DNA from: a virus
IMG/VR virus record: IMGVR_UViG_3300025168_000198
Span: 1 to 40,860 of that record
Length of the DNA: 40,860 nt
Reading direction: 5' to 3' (one strand)
The notes beneath the pieces are model-generated. The model was not told the origin of the DNA and searched no databases. It worked only from the letters and a program-made list of their open reading frames with translations. Below, in pieces: positions 33,275-40,860 of this stretch. The translations under genes were made by a program, and so were the position numbers. The stretch's first letter is position 1, and each line of letters begins with the position of its first letter.

Positions 33275-33477
33275 CTAACAAAAAGAAACCGCATGGCAAT
33301 GTATTTAATACACCCATGGATTTAAGACATTGGGCAGTAACATTAATAGGTTACTTAGGTAATAGCCAAACAAATACTTTACCTAACAACGAAAAAGTAG
33401 ACACGTTAATACATCAATTTGTTACTGACTACAATTACTATTACTTATTACAAAATAAAACAGAAGAGGAAGAATAA
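33271..33477 (+). CDS. Unknown small protein (68 aa)
   Basis: The start is ATG 33271, overlapping the lysin stop (ATGA). The product begins MTNKKKPHGNVFNTPMDLRH and has HWAVTLIGYLGNSQ and a Tyr-rich C-terminal helix ending EEEE. The last codons form the ribosome site of the next gene. The central helix is moderately hydrophobic but too short to call a membrane segment. Function unknown. Confidence 0.6.
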   Translation: MTNKKKPHGNVFNTPMDLRHWAVTLIGYLGNSQTNTLPNNEKVDTLIHQFVTDYNYYYLLQNKTEEEE

Positions 33478-34088
33478 TGTTAGAAACAATAGATAATAAA
33501 TATTCAACAACTATAGAAAGAACAGCAAAAACCAGTAATAAAAAGGACATATTACAGAAAAAAGAAAAAGAAATTGCTAAAGATATTAAGCATTTAAAAG
33601 AAATTGGAGATACATATAATGGTAAAAGATTTTTAGGTCTTAACAAAAATGGCACACCTGTATTTGCTATGCTTACTTTAAAGAAAAGAAATACAAAATT
33701 AGAAATAAAGTTTACACATAAACTGTCATCTTTGTTACACCCAGAAGCAAAATTAGCTAATGATAGATATACATATAGTATGTTAGAACCGTTACCTAAA
33801 ACCTATGGAACTTTAGTACAAAAATTAAAGAAAGAACGTAATACAGAAGTAACAATACAAACATTAAATTATTTAACACGTCTTAAATTATTACAAGAAG
33901 TTAAATATGTCAAAGCATTTGTCAATGGTCAATGTACAAAATACTTTTTTATGACAGTAGCTAATACAATTTATGCAGGTTCAGGATTTAAAAACAAATC
34001 ATTAGTAATGAAGTATTGGAATTTTCCTAATAATGAAGAATACTTTATACCTGAAAATACTTGGAAGTATCCTGATGAAATACTATAG
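33477..34088 (+). CDS. Unknown protein (203 aa), possible replication initiator-like
   Basis: Begins inside the previous stop (TAATG). It opens with a charged helix, then has NKNGTPVFAMLTLKKRN, RYTYSMLEPLPKTYGTLVQ and TIQTLNYLTRLKLLQEVKYV. The latter reads like a winged helix followed by a strand. Replication or regulatory functions are possible, but the resemblance is general and I do not recognise a family. It overlaps the SET gene by 14 nt. Confidence 0.5.
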   Translation: MLETIDNKYSTTIERTAKTSNKKDILQKKEKEIAKDIKHLKEIGDTYNGKRFLGLNKNGTPVFAMLTLKKRNTKLEIKFTHKLSSLLHPEAKLANDRYTYSMLEPLPKTYGTLVQKLKKERNTEVTIQTLNYLTRLKLLQEVKYVKAFVNGQCTKYFFMTVANTIYAGSGFKNKSLVMKYWNFPNNEEYFIPENTWKYPDEIL

Positions 34089-34383
34089 ACCATTACCTGA
34101 TTACTTAACTATAAAAGAATCAGACATAGAGGGATTAGGGTTGTTTGCGACAGAAGAAATACCTAAAGATAAAATTTTAGGTATAAGTCATATTAAAACA
34201 GACAATCCTTTATTTAAAAATGGATTAATACGTACACCTATAGGCGGATTTGTTAATCATAATAACAAACCTAATGTTAAATTAATGGAAACTGATTATG
34301 GATATTTTCTTAAAACAAGTAAAAAAATAGTAGCTAATAAAGAAATAACTTTAAAGTATACTTTATATAATCCTACTGATTAA
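34075..34383 (+). CDS. SET-domain protein (lysine methyltransferase-like)
   Basis: The start is ATG 34075 inside the previous gene. The 102-aa product carries the core SET signature: GLGLFA (20-25), NHNNKPN (61-67, the N-H-x-x-x-P-N cofactor/substrate motif) and EITLKY (90-95, with Y95 in the catalytic position). SET proteins use S-adenosylmethionine to methylate lysines. The protein is shorter than cellular SET enzymes and has no pre- or post-SET cysteine clusters. It is the last plus-strand gene. A phage-protein or host-protein target is possible. Confidence 0.8.
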   Translation: MKYYRPLPDYLTIKESDIEGLGLFATEEIPKDKILGISHIKTDNPLFKNGLIRTPIGGFVNHNNKPNVKLMETDYGYFLKTSKKIVANKEITLKYTLYNPTD

Positions 34384-34445
34384 TATCTTTTACTCTTTTT
34401 TTTAGTTTTATAGGCTTTCTTTTTACCTTTTTTATTAATTGGCAT
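34380..34445 (-). CDS. Lys-rich microprotein (21 aa)
   Basis: A 21-codon frame starts with an ATG that shares a base with the stop of the 120-aa gene (TAATG) and ends 4 nt inside the convergent SET gene. The product MPINKKGKKKAYKTKKKSKRY is almost all Lys/Arg/Tyr. It could bind nucleic acid or be a chance open frame in a T-rich stretch. The coupling pattern, seen throughout this genome, favours it slightly. Confidence 0.4.
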   Translation of the reverse strand: MPINKKGKKKAYKTKKKSKRY

Positions 34446-34807
34446 TACTTTCCTTGTGTTAGTTTTTTTATACTTTTTTGTAAACTATTTGCTTTATCAT
34501 AAGCTAATTTATCTACTAATTTTCTACCTGTTGCTAAACGTTGTGTAGCTCTTTTCTTAGCATCATATGCTATATGTGATTGTTTTTCCATTTGGTCATA
34601 ACCTCCACCTTTATTAAACCATGGAGATGTAGGATTATTTTTAGCCCACGTTTTATAAGAATCACTAAAAAAAGCTGCAGGTACTTTATTGTTTTCATAC
34701 TTTTCAAATGCTTTAGCAGCCATAGCATAGTGTGACTTAATACGTTGTTTCATTTCACGTTCAGTCATTCCATGTGTTGTGTAATCATGAGGCTGATTAG
34801 CAGGCAT
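34445..34807 (-). CDS. Unknown basic protein (120 aa)
   Basis: The product begins MPANQPHDYTTHGMTEREMK, is rich in Lys and Tyr and mostly helical. It contains RIKSHYAMAAKAFEKYENNK and ends in a Lys-rich helix. It abuts the 218-aa gene. No family is recognised. By its position with membrane and structural genes it may be a virion or lysis accessory. Confidence 0.55.
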   Translation of the reverse strand: MPANQPHDYTTHGMTEREMKQRIKSHYAMAAKAFEKYENNKVPAAFFSDSYKTWAKNNPTSPWFNKGGGYDQMEKQSHIAYDAKKRATQRLATGRKLVDKLAYDKANSLQKSIKKLTQGK

Positions 34808-35463
34808 TAGTAATCTATACCGTATTTACCAGATGTATTAGTACTTAAATCTAAATAAGATTTTCCTGCTTTTCCTTTATGAAATCCAGGATTAGTTTGA
34901 GCTCTGTCCTTACCTTTACCTGCATAATGCATTACAGCACCACCAGCTATAGCAGCAGGACCAAACATAGCTTTAGCTCCAGCTTTAATACCAGTTTTAA
35001 AAGCAATACCAGCCATAGCTTGACCAGCTAACTTTCCTTTTTGTGCTCCAGTAACATGTCCAATTAATTTACCTGTAGACACACCTTGTGCATATTTAGC
35101 AGTTCCTAAATTTTTAGCAAAATTCATAGCTTCATCAACTTGTGCTAAAACTGCTTTTTTAGCATCATCTAAATGTATAAAACTTCCTGATGTGCTTGTA
35201 GGTTTACCAGTTGTTCTATCTCTAATATAATCTTCAGCAGCTTCAGTAATAATACTTACAGTTCTTTTACCTCCTTGTTTAGCACCGCTTTGTACACCAA
35301 GTTTAGATATACCTTGTCTTGCATGCTTTACACTGTCAGCTTTTGTATATTTAGTAAACGCACTAACACTTCTATCGTGAGTACCATAAGCTGTTCTTAT
35401 TACATCGTCTAAATAACTTAATCCTGCTTTTAAATCTTCTTTTTTAGGATTATATTTAACCAT
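34807..35463 (-). CDS. Unknown protein (218 aa) with Ala/Gly-rich segment
   Basis: The product has a helical, basic N-terminal half (KKEDLKAGLSYLDDVIRTAYG). At about residues 150-195 an Ala/Gly-rich segment with GKLAGQAMAGIAF, then GAKAMFGPAAIAGGAVMHYAG, might interact with membranes. The C-terminus is Gly/Lys-rich and ends NTSGKYGIDY. It shares a base with the r1t-like holin gene upstream. Function unknown. Confidence 0.55.
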   Translation of the reverse strand: MVKYNPKKEDLKAGLSYLDDVIRTAYGTHDRSVSAFTKYTKADSVKHARQGISKLGVQSGAKQGGKRTVSIITEAAEDYIRDRTTGKPTSTSGSFIHLDDAKKAVLAQVDEAMNFAKNLGTAKYAQGVSTGKLIGHVTGAQKGKLAGQAMAGIAFKTGIKAGAKAMFGPAAIAGGAVMHYAGKGKDRAQTNPGFHKGKAGKSYLDLSTNTSGKYGIDY

Positions 35464-35744
35464 TATTTACCTATTTGTTTTTTTGCATATGTTTTAATTA
35501 CTGCAAGTGCAGCACCACCGCCAGCTAATGCAGCTAACTGAAGTACTTCAGCATCTACACCAACTAAAGGAGCAACTGTTAATGCACCTATGAACGCTTC
35601 AACGAAGGTCCAACTAGTTCTTTCTAACATATCTTTTAAATCTTCACTCATTTTATAACTCCATGCTTCATTCCAAGGAGTCCACTCAACGTCTTTTTTA
35701 AACGTCCCATTAGAATTTCTTTTTCTTTTAAATTTATTATACAT
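35463..35744 (-). CDS. r1t-like holin
   Basis: A basic 93-aa protein. After a charged N-terminus (about 40 residues, more than usual) come two hydrophobic segments, TFVEAFIGALTVAPLVG (47-63) and VLQLAALAGGGAALAVIKTYA (67-87). The R/S-x-x-x-T-F-V-x-A-F-I, then A-x-x-A-G-G-G-A-A-L-A-V-I-K layout matches the r1t holin family of Gram-positive, mainly actinobacterial, phages. Holins open the membrane at the time of lysis. Its start overlaps the 919-aa gene's stop. Confidence 0.7.
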   Translation of the reverse strand: MYNKFKRKRNSNGTFKKDVEWTPWNEAWSYKMSEDLKDMLERTSWTFVEAFIGALTVAPLVGVDAEVLQLAALAGGGAALAVIKTYAKKQIGK

Positions 35745-38503
35745 TATCTTTCTTTACTTATCAATTTAAACGTTTTTTTGAGTTCATCAACAAATCTAAT
35801 TCCTTTTTCAACATCACCAAATTTAGCACCTTCTGATGTTGTAGCAAATTGACTTGCAGCAATCTGTCTAACTAATGATTTTTGATTTTTAATATTAGAA
35901 AAATCTGTATCTTTACTAATTTCAATACCAGACATACCTTTAGTAGCAAAGTTCATTGATTTAACAAATTGTTCAGGTGTTATATTTTTTAAAATTACAT
36001 CCGTGTCAGTCGTAATTGGGAGACGAGGACTACCACTTTTTAAACTTTTAGTGTATGCATCATAAACTAAACTCTTTTCAAATTCTTTTACTTTATTTGT
36101 GAAATCTGATTGTTTAAATAAGTGTTGGAAACCACCAGTATCAGGTATACCTAAAGATTTTTCTATACCTTGACCAGTACTCTTTCTAACTTTTTCAGTT
36201 TCAAATAAATATTTTTTATCTACAGGTGCTAGTTCTTTTAATACTTTAGGATGTTCTATACCATAATCATTTAAATCACCAACAATATTATTATTATTTC
36301 TAAATTCTATTTCTAACGTACCTCTGTTTGGTTTTCCTCTAAAGTTTAAATTTTCTTGACGTGGAATATTAAATGTACCAATTTTTCTACCTTTTTTAGT
36401 ACCAGCTAATTTGTCATATTCTTTAGTAGCATCTAAATCTGTATCTACATAAGCTGGATTGTTTATATCTTTAGGAGTAATACTATCTATTGCTGATTTT
36501 CTAATATTCTCTATTTGTACAGCTTCTGTTTCTAATGCTTTATAAACATCACCTTTAGTAATACCGTAATAACCTAAACTTTTTTTATTAGTTTTAGGAT
36601 TAACATAAGGAGCATTAAATAAACTTTCTGCTGATGAATCAGTTAAAACTTTTAAAGTTTTATTCATACTTTGACCACCAGTTTGACTCATTGTAATATT
36701 ACGATTAGCTAAATAATTTTTAAATCTACTTTCACTTACATAAGGTAAAGCAGTAGAATCACCAAATTTACCACCAATTGATTTAGCTTGTAATTCATGG
36801 CCAGATAATAATAAATCTTGATAACCTAATTTATGTTTACTACCTATTATATTTCGTGTTCTTTCTATTTCTTCTTGAACTAATACAGTTTGTTTTTGAG
36901 TTGTAGTTGTATTACCCATTACCATTGGAGTTCCTATAGGTAAATTAGGTATTTTACCACCACCTTTTAATGCATATGGTCCTAATTCTTCAGCAAATAT
37001 TTCAGCTATTGCTTTGCTATTTGATTTTCCAGGAACATTAACTATTTCAGTTTTTTCTACTAAAATTTTTTTCTTTTCTTTATTAAGTTTAATAACTCCA
37101 GTTCTATCTTTAAATTCTACAAATGTACCATCTTTTGTAGTAGCATAATCCATTGTAGCTATTACATCATCTGGATTAAGAGGACCTTTGTATTCTGGTA
37201 AATCCATTTGTAATTTTTTACTTTCAGCGTATATACTTGTTTTTAAACCTTGTGCTGGTGTTATACCGTATTTTTTAATTTCATGTGGCATTACATCTTT
37301 AAATTCTAATTTTTTGTTTCTAATAAATTTTCCTGTTTCGTCCATATAACCTGTATTAAAAGGTACTATTTCACCAGCTGCATTACGCATTAAACTTCCG
37401 TATTCAGAAAAAGGTTTATTTTGTCCAATGTCAACTAGAGGATTTATATTTCGTTTTCTTTTTATTGCAGCAGCATCTTCTTCAATTTCTGATGTTTCGT
37501 TTTTTAAACTACCAAAACTAAAATCGTCAGCTTGTGAAACACCTGCAGTGTCATATACAATTTCATTTTGTGCATACTTAGCTCTTGTTGGTTTCATTTT
37601 GTTTACTGTAGTTTGTATAACTTCTTGTGGTTTATTTTCCATAACTTCTGATGTAACTACTGCAGCTTTACCTGAATCTAATGTACCTGCTGTGTCTAAA
37701 CCATATTGCAATTCTCTTTTTAATTCTTTGACTGTTTGGTTTTTGTCTATTTTTTTAGTACTTGCATATCTAGTACCTGCATTTTTAATACTTATTTTAT
37801 CTATTTTATCAATTGATAATTCAGCATCAAAATTAGCTATTAAACTTTCATTAACATTTGGTGTAGTTAAATCAGATATTCCTACAATATCACCAGGTCT
37901 TTTTTTTAATTCTCTACCAGCTAATTGAATATCTTCTGGTTTCATTATCCTATCTGATACAGGAAATACTTTACCTTTTAATCCTTGGTTAGCAATTCTT
38001 TCTGTATTTTCAAATTCATAAATAGATTGTAAAGCTTCTTCTACTAACTTACTTTCTTTATCTAAATAATTTAAACCTTCAACTAATTGTGGACTTAAAT
38101 TATCTACACGTTTATATACGTTTCCTTTTTTATTTGGTTTCGATGTACCAGTTGTAGGTACATTTTTACCTTGACTTATTAAATCTGCTTTAGCTTCTTG
38201 TATCATTACTAATCGGTCTTCTAAAGTTTTAATTGATACATTACCTTCTATACCCATAAAATTTAAATTTTGAACTTCTTTAAGTTTTAAATATCTATCA
38301 TCTGTTGCTTTAATTGAAGAACCAAAGTCATCTGATATTGCTTCACCCATACTTCTTTCTGTAGCTGCTTGCTCTTTAGCATCACTCTTTTTTGTAGGTG
38401 TAGGTGTTTCATTATCTGTAGTTGCTTTATCTAATGCAGCAGTAATATCATTATTTATATCGTTAGGAAATATATTATCACTATCATCATAAAAACTAGG
38501 CAT
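35744..38503 (-). CDS. Large unknown protein (919 aa)
   Basis: The product is hydrophilic, charged and mostly without Cys. It opens with MPSFYDDSDNIFPND and an acidic, low-complexity region to about residue 55, followed by alternating helical and beta segments. No signal, membrane segment, catalytic motif or coiled coil is prominent. It lies between the DUF5675 gene and the holin, overlapping both by one base. Such proteins can be tail spikes or internal proteins, but neither beta-helix repeats nor a fibre motif are seen. I do not recognise it. Confidence 0.5.
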   Translation of the reverse strand: MPSFYDDSDNIFPNDINNDITAALDKATTDNETPTPTKKSDAKEQAATERSMGEAISDDFGSSIKATDDRYLKLKEVQNLNFMGIEGNVSIKTLEDRLVMIQEAKADLISQGKNVPTTGTSKPNKKGNVYKRVDNLSPQLVEGLNYLDKESKLVEEALQSIYEFENTERIANQGLKGKVFPVSDRIMKPEDIQLAGRELKKRPGDIVGISDLTTPNVNESLIANFDAELSIDKIDKISIKNAGTRYASTKKIDKNQTVKELKRELQYGLDTAGTLDSGKAAVVTSEVMENKPQEVIQTTVNKMKPTRAKYAQNEIVYDTAGVSQADDFSFGSLKNETSEIEEDAAAIKRKRNINPLVDIGQNKPFSEYGSLMRNAAGEIVPFNTGYMDETGKFIRNKKLEFKDVMPHEIKKYGITPAQGLKTSIYAESKKLQMDLPEYKGPLNPDDVIATMDYATTKDGTFVEFKDRTGVIKLNKEKKKILVEKTEIVNVPGKSNSKAIAEIFAEELGPYALKGGGKIPNLPIGTPMVMGNTTTTQKQTVLVQEEIERTRNIIGSKHKLGYQDLLLSGHELQAKSIGGKFGDSTALPYVSESRFKNYLANRNITMSQTGGQSMNKTLKVLTDSSAESLFNAPYVNPKTNKKSLGYYGITKGDVYKALETEAVQIENIRKSAIDSITPKDINNPAYVDTDLDATKEYDKLAGTKKGRKIGTFNIPRQENLNFRGKPNRGTLEIEFRNNNNIVGDLNDYGIEHPKVLKELAPVDKKYLFETEKVRKSTGQGIEKSLGIPDTGGFQHLFKQSDFTNKVKEFEKSLVYDAYTKSLKSGSPRLPITTDTDVILKNITPEQFVKSMNFATKGMSGIEISKDTDFSNIKNQKSLVRQIAASQFATTSEGAKFGDVEKGIRFVDELKKTFKLISKER

Positions 38504-39099
38504 TAGTTTATCCTTTTATTATTAAGAGTAGCATTAATAGTTTGTATTTCTCCACTAATTTCTGATAACTTTTCTAAAAGTACATTATAATTGTCATTAC
38601 TATCAACAGGTTTTATGTCATTACTATGTATAGTACCATCAAAATCAATATACTCTACAATTACTGGTGTATTTTCAATAGCAGCTGCTATATATGGATA
38701 TACTTCTTTATATGCATTAACACTTGAACCTATAAATCCATCTTTAGCAACTAAATTACTTGTCTGTGTATCCCCCAGTAAAAGACAACCTGCCGTATTT
38801 TCGTCAGTATTACCCGTATGCCATAATATATATTCAAATCCTTCAACATCATTAACATGTATCATACCTTTGTGCATATCACCATATTTAGCTTGATACC
38901 TTGAATGAAATCCACCTTCTTTTCTTAATGATAGTTGGTATTTACCAGGTGGTATACGTGTTTCACCCCAAACTTTTACATCACGTTGTTCATCTTCTAA
39001 TGTATAACATAAAAATTTTCTTTGTTTATTAGAGACATCAAACAAAATACCAGACGTAGAATCTTTTTGACTACTAATTCTTAATACTTCTAAATTCAT
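38503..39099 (-). CDS. DUF5675-family protein
   Basis: The 198-aa product has LEVLRISSQKDSTSGILFD, then CYTLEDEQRDVKVWGETRIP and PPGKYQLSLRKEGGFHSRY, and at 93-110 WHTGNTDENTAGCLLLGD. This order (L-E-D-x-x-R, R-I-P-x-G-x-Y, H-x-G-N, T-x-G-C-x-L-x-G) is that of the DUF5675 family in phages and bacteria. The H-x-G-N...G-C end resembles L,D-transpeptidase-type sites, which suggests a cell-wall role, but the family's activity is not established to my knowledge. It sits with the lysis genes. The extra C-terminal 80 residues are charged and helical. Confidence 0.75.
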   Translation of the reverse strand: MNLEVLRISSQKDSTSGILFDVSNKQRKFLCYTLEDEQRDVKVWGETRIPPGKYQLSLRKEGGFHSRYQAKYGDMHKGMIHVNDVEGFEYILWHTGNTDENTAGCLLLGDTQTSNLVAKDGFIGSSVNAYKEVYPYIAAAIENTPVIVEYIDFDGTIHSNDIKPVDSNDNYNVLLEKLSEISGEIQTINATLNNKRIN

Positions 39100-39227
39100 T
39101 TTTTTTGTTTCTTTTTATATAAACGTTTACTATTTTTACTATGTTTTTCACCAGAATGTATTTCACCATTAGGCATTTTATGATGAGCACCCTTGTATTC
39201 TTTACCTGCTTTTGTATATACTTTCAT
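39096..39227 (-). CDS. Small basic protein (43 aa)
   Basis: Starts in the stop of the 39-aa gene (ATGA) and its own stop overlaps the DUF5675 start. The product begins MKVYTKAGKEYKGAHHKMPN and has HSGEKHSKNSKRLY. The 'K-A-G-K-E-Y-x-G-x-x-H-x-M-P-x-G-x-x-H-x-G-x-x-H' pattern occurs in many phages as a small protein of unknown role. His and Lys content suggests nucleic-acid or metal contact. Confidence 0.65.
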   Translation of the reverse strand: MKVYTKAGKEYKGAHHKMPNGEIHSGEKHSKNSKRLYKKKQKK

Positions 39228-39343
39228 TTTTTTATTTTTTTAACCTTTCCATTATGTGTTCTAGCAAACTTATGTGTTTTAGTTTCTCTAATAAGAGTAC
39301 CATAATACCGTTTGCCACCCCACATCCAACTTACTTTTGCCAT
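39224..39343 (-). CDS. Small basic protein (39 aa)
   Basis: I start it at the ATG two bases after the stop of the 96-aa gene; a longer open frame upstream is only the shadow of that gene. The product begins MAKVSWMWGGKRYYGTLIRE and ends HNGKVKKIKK. It looks like a small SH3-like beta barrel (W-x-W-G-G-K-R-Y-Y-G-T-L). It is coupled to the next gene by an ATGA overlap. Function unknown. Confidence 0.6.
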   Translation of the reverse strand: MAKVSWMWGGKRYYGTLIRETKTHKFARTHNGKVKKIKK

Positions 39344-39344
39344 A

Positions 39345-39635
39345 TTACCACTTAGTTTTATTTGCCCAATAAGCAGCAGACATTTTACCTTTCTTAATAT
39401 TTGATGCATGTCTAGCTTTAAAAGAACTTTTTCTAGCTTTATCTTTAGCTGACTTAGGATTTTTACCTGCACCTGATACACCTTGCTGTCCAAATCTAAT
39501 TAACTTAATTGTATGGCCTTCTTGTGCTAAAACCATGTGTGATTTAGTTTTATGACTTGGAGTACGTTTAGGTTTGTTAACTCCACTAAGTCCATGTTTC
39601 TTTATTAACGCTGCTTTTCTAGCTGCATGTGCCAT
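39345..39635 (-). CDS. Basic conserved phage protein (96 aa), DUF6321-like
   Basis: The product starts MAHAARKAALIKKHGLSGV, with a centre HTIKLIRFGQQGVSGAGKNP and a C-terminus KARKSSFKARHASNIKKG, then KMSAAYWANKTKW. The end part (F-G-Q-x-G-V, G-K-N-P-K-S, S-F-K-A-R-H, M-S-A-A-Y-W-A-N-K-x-K-W) matches a basic protein common in environmental phages that I recall as DUF6321. Its role is unknown; its charge suggests DNA or RNA contact. It is translated behind a GGAGG that is also part of a 12-codon frame upstream. Confidence 0.75.
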   Translation of the reverse strand: MAHAARKAALIKKHGLSGVNKPKRTPSHKTKSHMVLAQEGHTIKLIRFGQQGVSGAGKNPKSAKDKARKSSFKARHASNIKKGKMSAAYWANKTKW

Positions 39636-39673
39636 TACTTACCTCCACAACAGCCATTACCACAACAGTCCAT
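39635..39673 (-). CDS. Cys-rich micro-ORF (12 aa)
   Basis: MDCCGNGCCGGK, with two Cys-Cys pairs, begins 7 nt after the stop of the two-helix membrane protein and ends in TAA overlapping the next ATG (TAATG). A weak AGGTG lies before it. Its last codons include the GGAGG ribosome site of the 96-aa gene, so it may be a leader whose translation opens that site, or a metal-binding peptide. It could also be a chance frame. Confidence 0.4.
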   Translation of the reverse strand: MDCCGNGCCGGK

Positions 39674-39679
39674 AGTCAC

Positions 39680-39862
39680 CTACTTTCTAAATCCAATTGT
39701 TAATAACCATACTATTAACGTAATTACAGTAGCAAGCCCCGTAACTTGTTGTGCAGAACCAGTCAATGTTAATGTTGCAATAACTAAACCAACCAAAGTC
39801 CAACTAAGGTTTAAAGTTTCTTTTACTATTGCTATGAACCATGTCCATATTTTTTTAAACAT
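39680..39862 (-). CDS. Two-helix membrane protein, possible second holin
   Basis: The 60-aa product has two hydrophobic segments: IWTWFIAIV then LVGLVIATLTL in the first half, and TVITLIVWLLTIGF at the C-terminus. A short polar turn (TGSAQQ) separates them. Size and layout are those of small holins or antiholins. It has GGAGAG before its ATG and overlaps the end of the acidic-protein gene by 8 nt. It may act with or against the r1t-like holin at 35463-35744. Confidence 0.6.
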   Translation of the reverse strand: MFKKIWTWFIAIVKETLNLSWTLVGLVIATLTLTGSAQQVTGLATVITLIVWLLTIGFRK

Positions 39863-40860
39863 TGCCTCTCCTAAATACGAAAGCTGCCATGCTAACTATT
39901 CTAGTCAAGATTACGGGAACTACAACTTCTTGTGCTTTTTCCTTTTGGTCAGTAGTCATGTCATTACCTATGTCACTAAAGTTTATTTCTTGTATGTCAA
40001 TATCTATAAAGGTTTGTATTGGGTTTTCTATAAAGGTTTCAAATTGTACTTCTGTTACGACATCAGCTAATGTATAGTTTTCAACGTCTGCATTTTCTAC
40101 AGCACGTGCAACATATTCTTCTACAGCTTCAGCTATAACTTCATCATCTTTAATAGATTCAGCAATAATAGCTACATCTTCAGTTTCTATTTGTAATACT
40201 TCAGCTACAACTTCTACTTGTTCTGTGGTAAGTTGTTCCACATCTGCAATAGCTTCCTCTACAACAGCTTGTACAATCTCTTGGACCTCTTCTGATGCTT
40301 GTTTTAAGTTCTGTACACCAACATCATTAACTTGTTCTAATACTTCAACTACTTCTTCAACAGTAACTTCTTCAATAACAATATCTTCTATAATTTCTTC
40401 AACTTCAGCTACTTCAACAGCAATTTCTTCTTCGGTATATTCGGTATATTTTTCAATTGGTTCTTCAATAATTTCCTGTATTGGCTCAACCAAAATTTCT
40501 TGTACATCTTCTTCAATTTCTTCAACTATTACTTCCTTTATAACTTCAATTGGTATTGGTATTTCCACCACGATTTCGGGAGCAATGTTTTCCAAATTAA
40601 ATTCAATAATCTCGAACTCAATAGGGAGTTCTTCAAACTCCACCACTTCATCTTCAAATATCTCCTCTTGTGGTGTGTCGAGTACATTAACATCATCCTT
40701 AGGAACGATGACTTCCACATCTTCTTTAATCTTTTCATTGACTACCTCTTCTTCTATAATATCATCTTCAAAAACTTCTACCTCTTCTATTATGATGAGG
40801 CAATCACCACGCTGTATCTGTGCATCAGTCATAAAGCAACCAAACTCTGACTCATTATCT
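39855..40860 (-). CDS. Highly acidic Glu/Val-rich protein, 5' end uncertain
   Basis: From the first ATG in the window (40832) the product is 325 aa, but the frame stays open to the right edge, reading DNESEFGCF just before that Met, and no ribosome site precedes it. The gene may therefore be truncated. Residues about 15-190 are nearly all Glu, Val and Ile with Asp and Pro (such as EEIEEDVQEILVEPIQEI). The section around residues 190-245 has LTTEQVEVVAEVLQIETED, a more regular helical repeat. The C-terminus has a hydrophobic stretch ending FVFRRGNV that may be a membrane anchor. The function is unknown. Extreme acidity could mimic DNA or bind a basic partner. Confidence 0.6.
   Translation of the reverse strand, partial: DNESEFGCFMTDAQIQRGDCLIIIEEVEVFEDDIIEEEVVNEKIKEDVEVIVPKDDVNVLDTPQEEIFEDEVVEFEELPIEFEIIEFNLENIAPEIVVEIPIPIEVIKEVIVEEIEEDVQEILVEPIQEIIEEPIEKYTEYTEEEIAVEVAEVEEIIEDIVIEEVTVEEVVEVLEQVNDVGVQNLKQASEEVQEIVQAVVEEAIADVEQLTTEQVEVVAEVLQIETEDVAIIAESIKDDEVIAEAVEEYVARAVENADVENYTLADVVTEVQFETFIENPIQTFIDIDIQEINFSDIGNDMTTDQKEKAQEVVVPVILTRIVSMAAFVFRRGNV

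Noticed and set aside
39344-39493. N-terminal extension of the 39-aa basic protein.
   Set aside because: It is an alternate frame of the 96-aa gene, whose sequence matches a familiar phage protein; the internal ATG gives a sensible small protein.
1-40860. Possible circular closure: joining the ends makes a TAG stop right at the junction for the left-edge gene.
   Set aside because: A stop at one given codon is a modest coincidence, no terminal repeat is visible, and the right-edge frame finds no start across the join. Both ends are treated as cut.
1-40860. CRISPR array, insertion sequence, integrase or attachment site.
   Set aside because: No regular direct repeats with spacers, no transposase or recombinase motifs were seen.

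Overview
The window is about 41 kb of an AT-rich, gene-dense genome of a tailed double-stranded DNA phage. It carries large terminase, portal, an SU10/DUF5309-like capsid protein, tail proteins, lysis genes and many tiny coupled genes. No tape-measure protein, integrase, polymerase, primase or helicase is recognised. The tail genes look like a short-tailed (podovirus-like) set. The r1t-like holin and a promoter that places transcription start on an ATG (leaderless mRNA) fit an actinobacterial host, perhaps a marine one. That host call is inference only. Both window ends cut through open reading frames, so this is not shown to be a complete genome.

Layout. Positions 1-23028 lie on the minus strand and are read right to left: terminase, portal, two small proteins, then a 12 kb block of five very large or unknown proteins (1912, 498, 886, 415 and 328 aa; one contains a macro-like domain). 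These are followed by scaffold, major capsid, small head proteins, adaptor, beta-rich tail protein and fibre-like proteins. A TTGTAA-17-TATAAT promoter at 23063-23091 drives this block. A second promoter with a 188-nt structured leader precedes scaffold and capsid. Positions 23520-34383 lie on the plus strand: an SSB-like protein, an Api92/YubB-like protein, many small zinc-knuckle or unknown proteins, a MoxR-type AAA+ ATPase with a VWA/HExxH partner, a calcineurin-like phosphoesterase, a Rad52-like annealing protein, a winged-helix protein, a lysozyme-like lysin and a SET-domain protein. Positions 34380-40860 return to the minus strand: an r1t-like holin, a 919-aa unknown, a DUF5675 protein, tiny basic proteins, a second two-helix membrane protein and a highly acidic Glu/Val-rich protein.

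The most unusual content is RNA-level and regulatory. (1) The leader of the scaffold-capsid transcript can fold into four consecutive H-type pseudoknots, the last abutting the Shine-Dalgarno sequence. (2) Five plus-strand sites share GCTAACGC, exactly 22 nt, then a TATGAT-like hexamer, apparently a phage-specific promoter; in several, the GCTAACGC box is the UAAC loop and stem of a terminator-like hairpin for the upstream gene. (3) Two related RNA elements, upstream of the 75-aa and 173-aa genes, share conserved sequence and show compensatory changes, and each has two mutually exclusive helices like a switch. (4) A three-way-junction RNA after the VWA gene displays a loop identical to the anti-Shine-Dalgarno sequence and complementary to the ribosome site of the MoxR gene in the same operon. 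I know of no described family for any of these, but no database search was possible.
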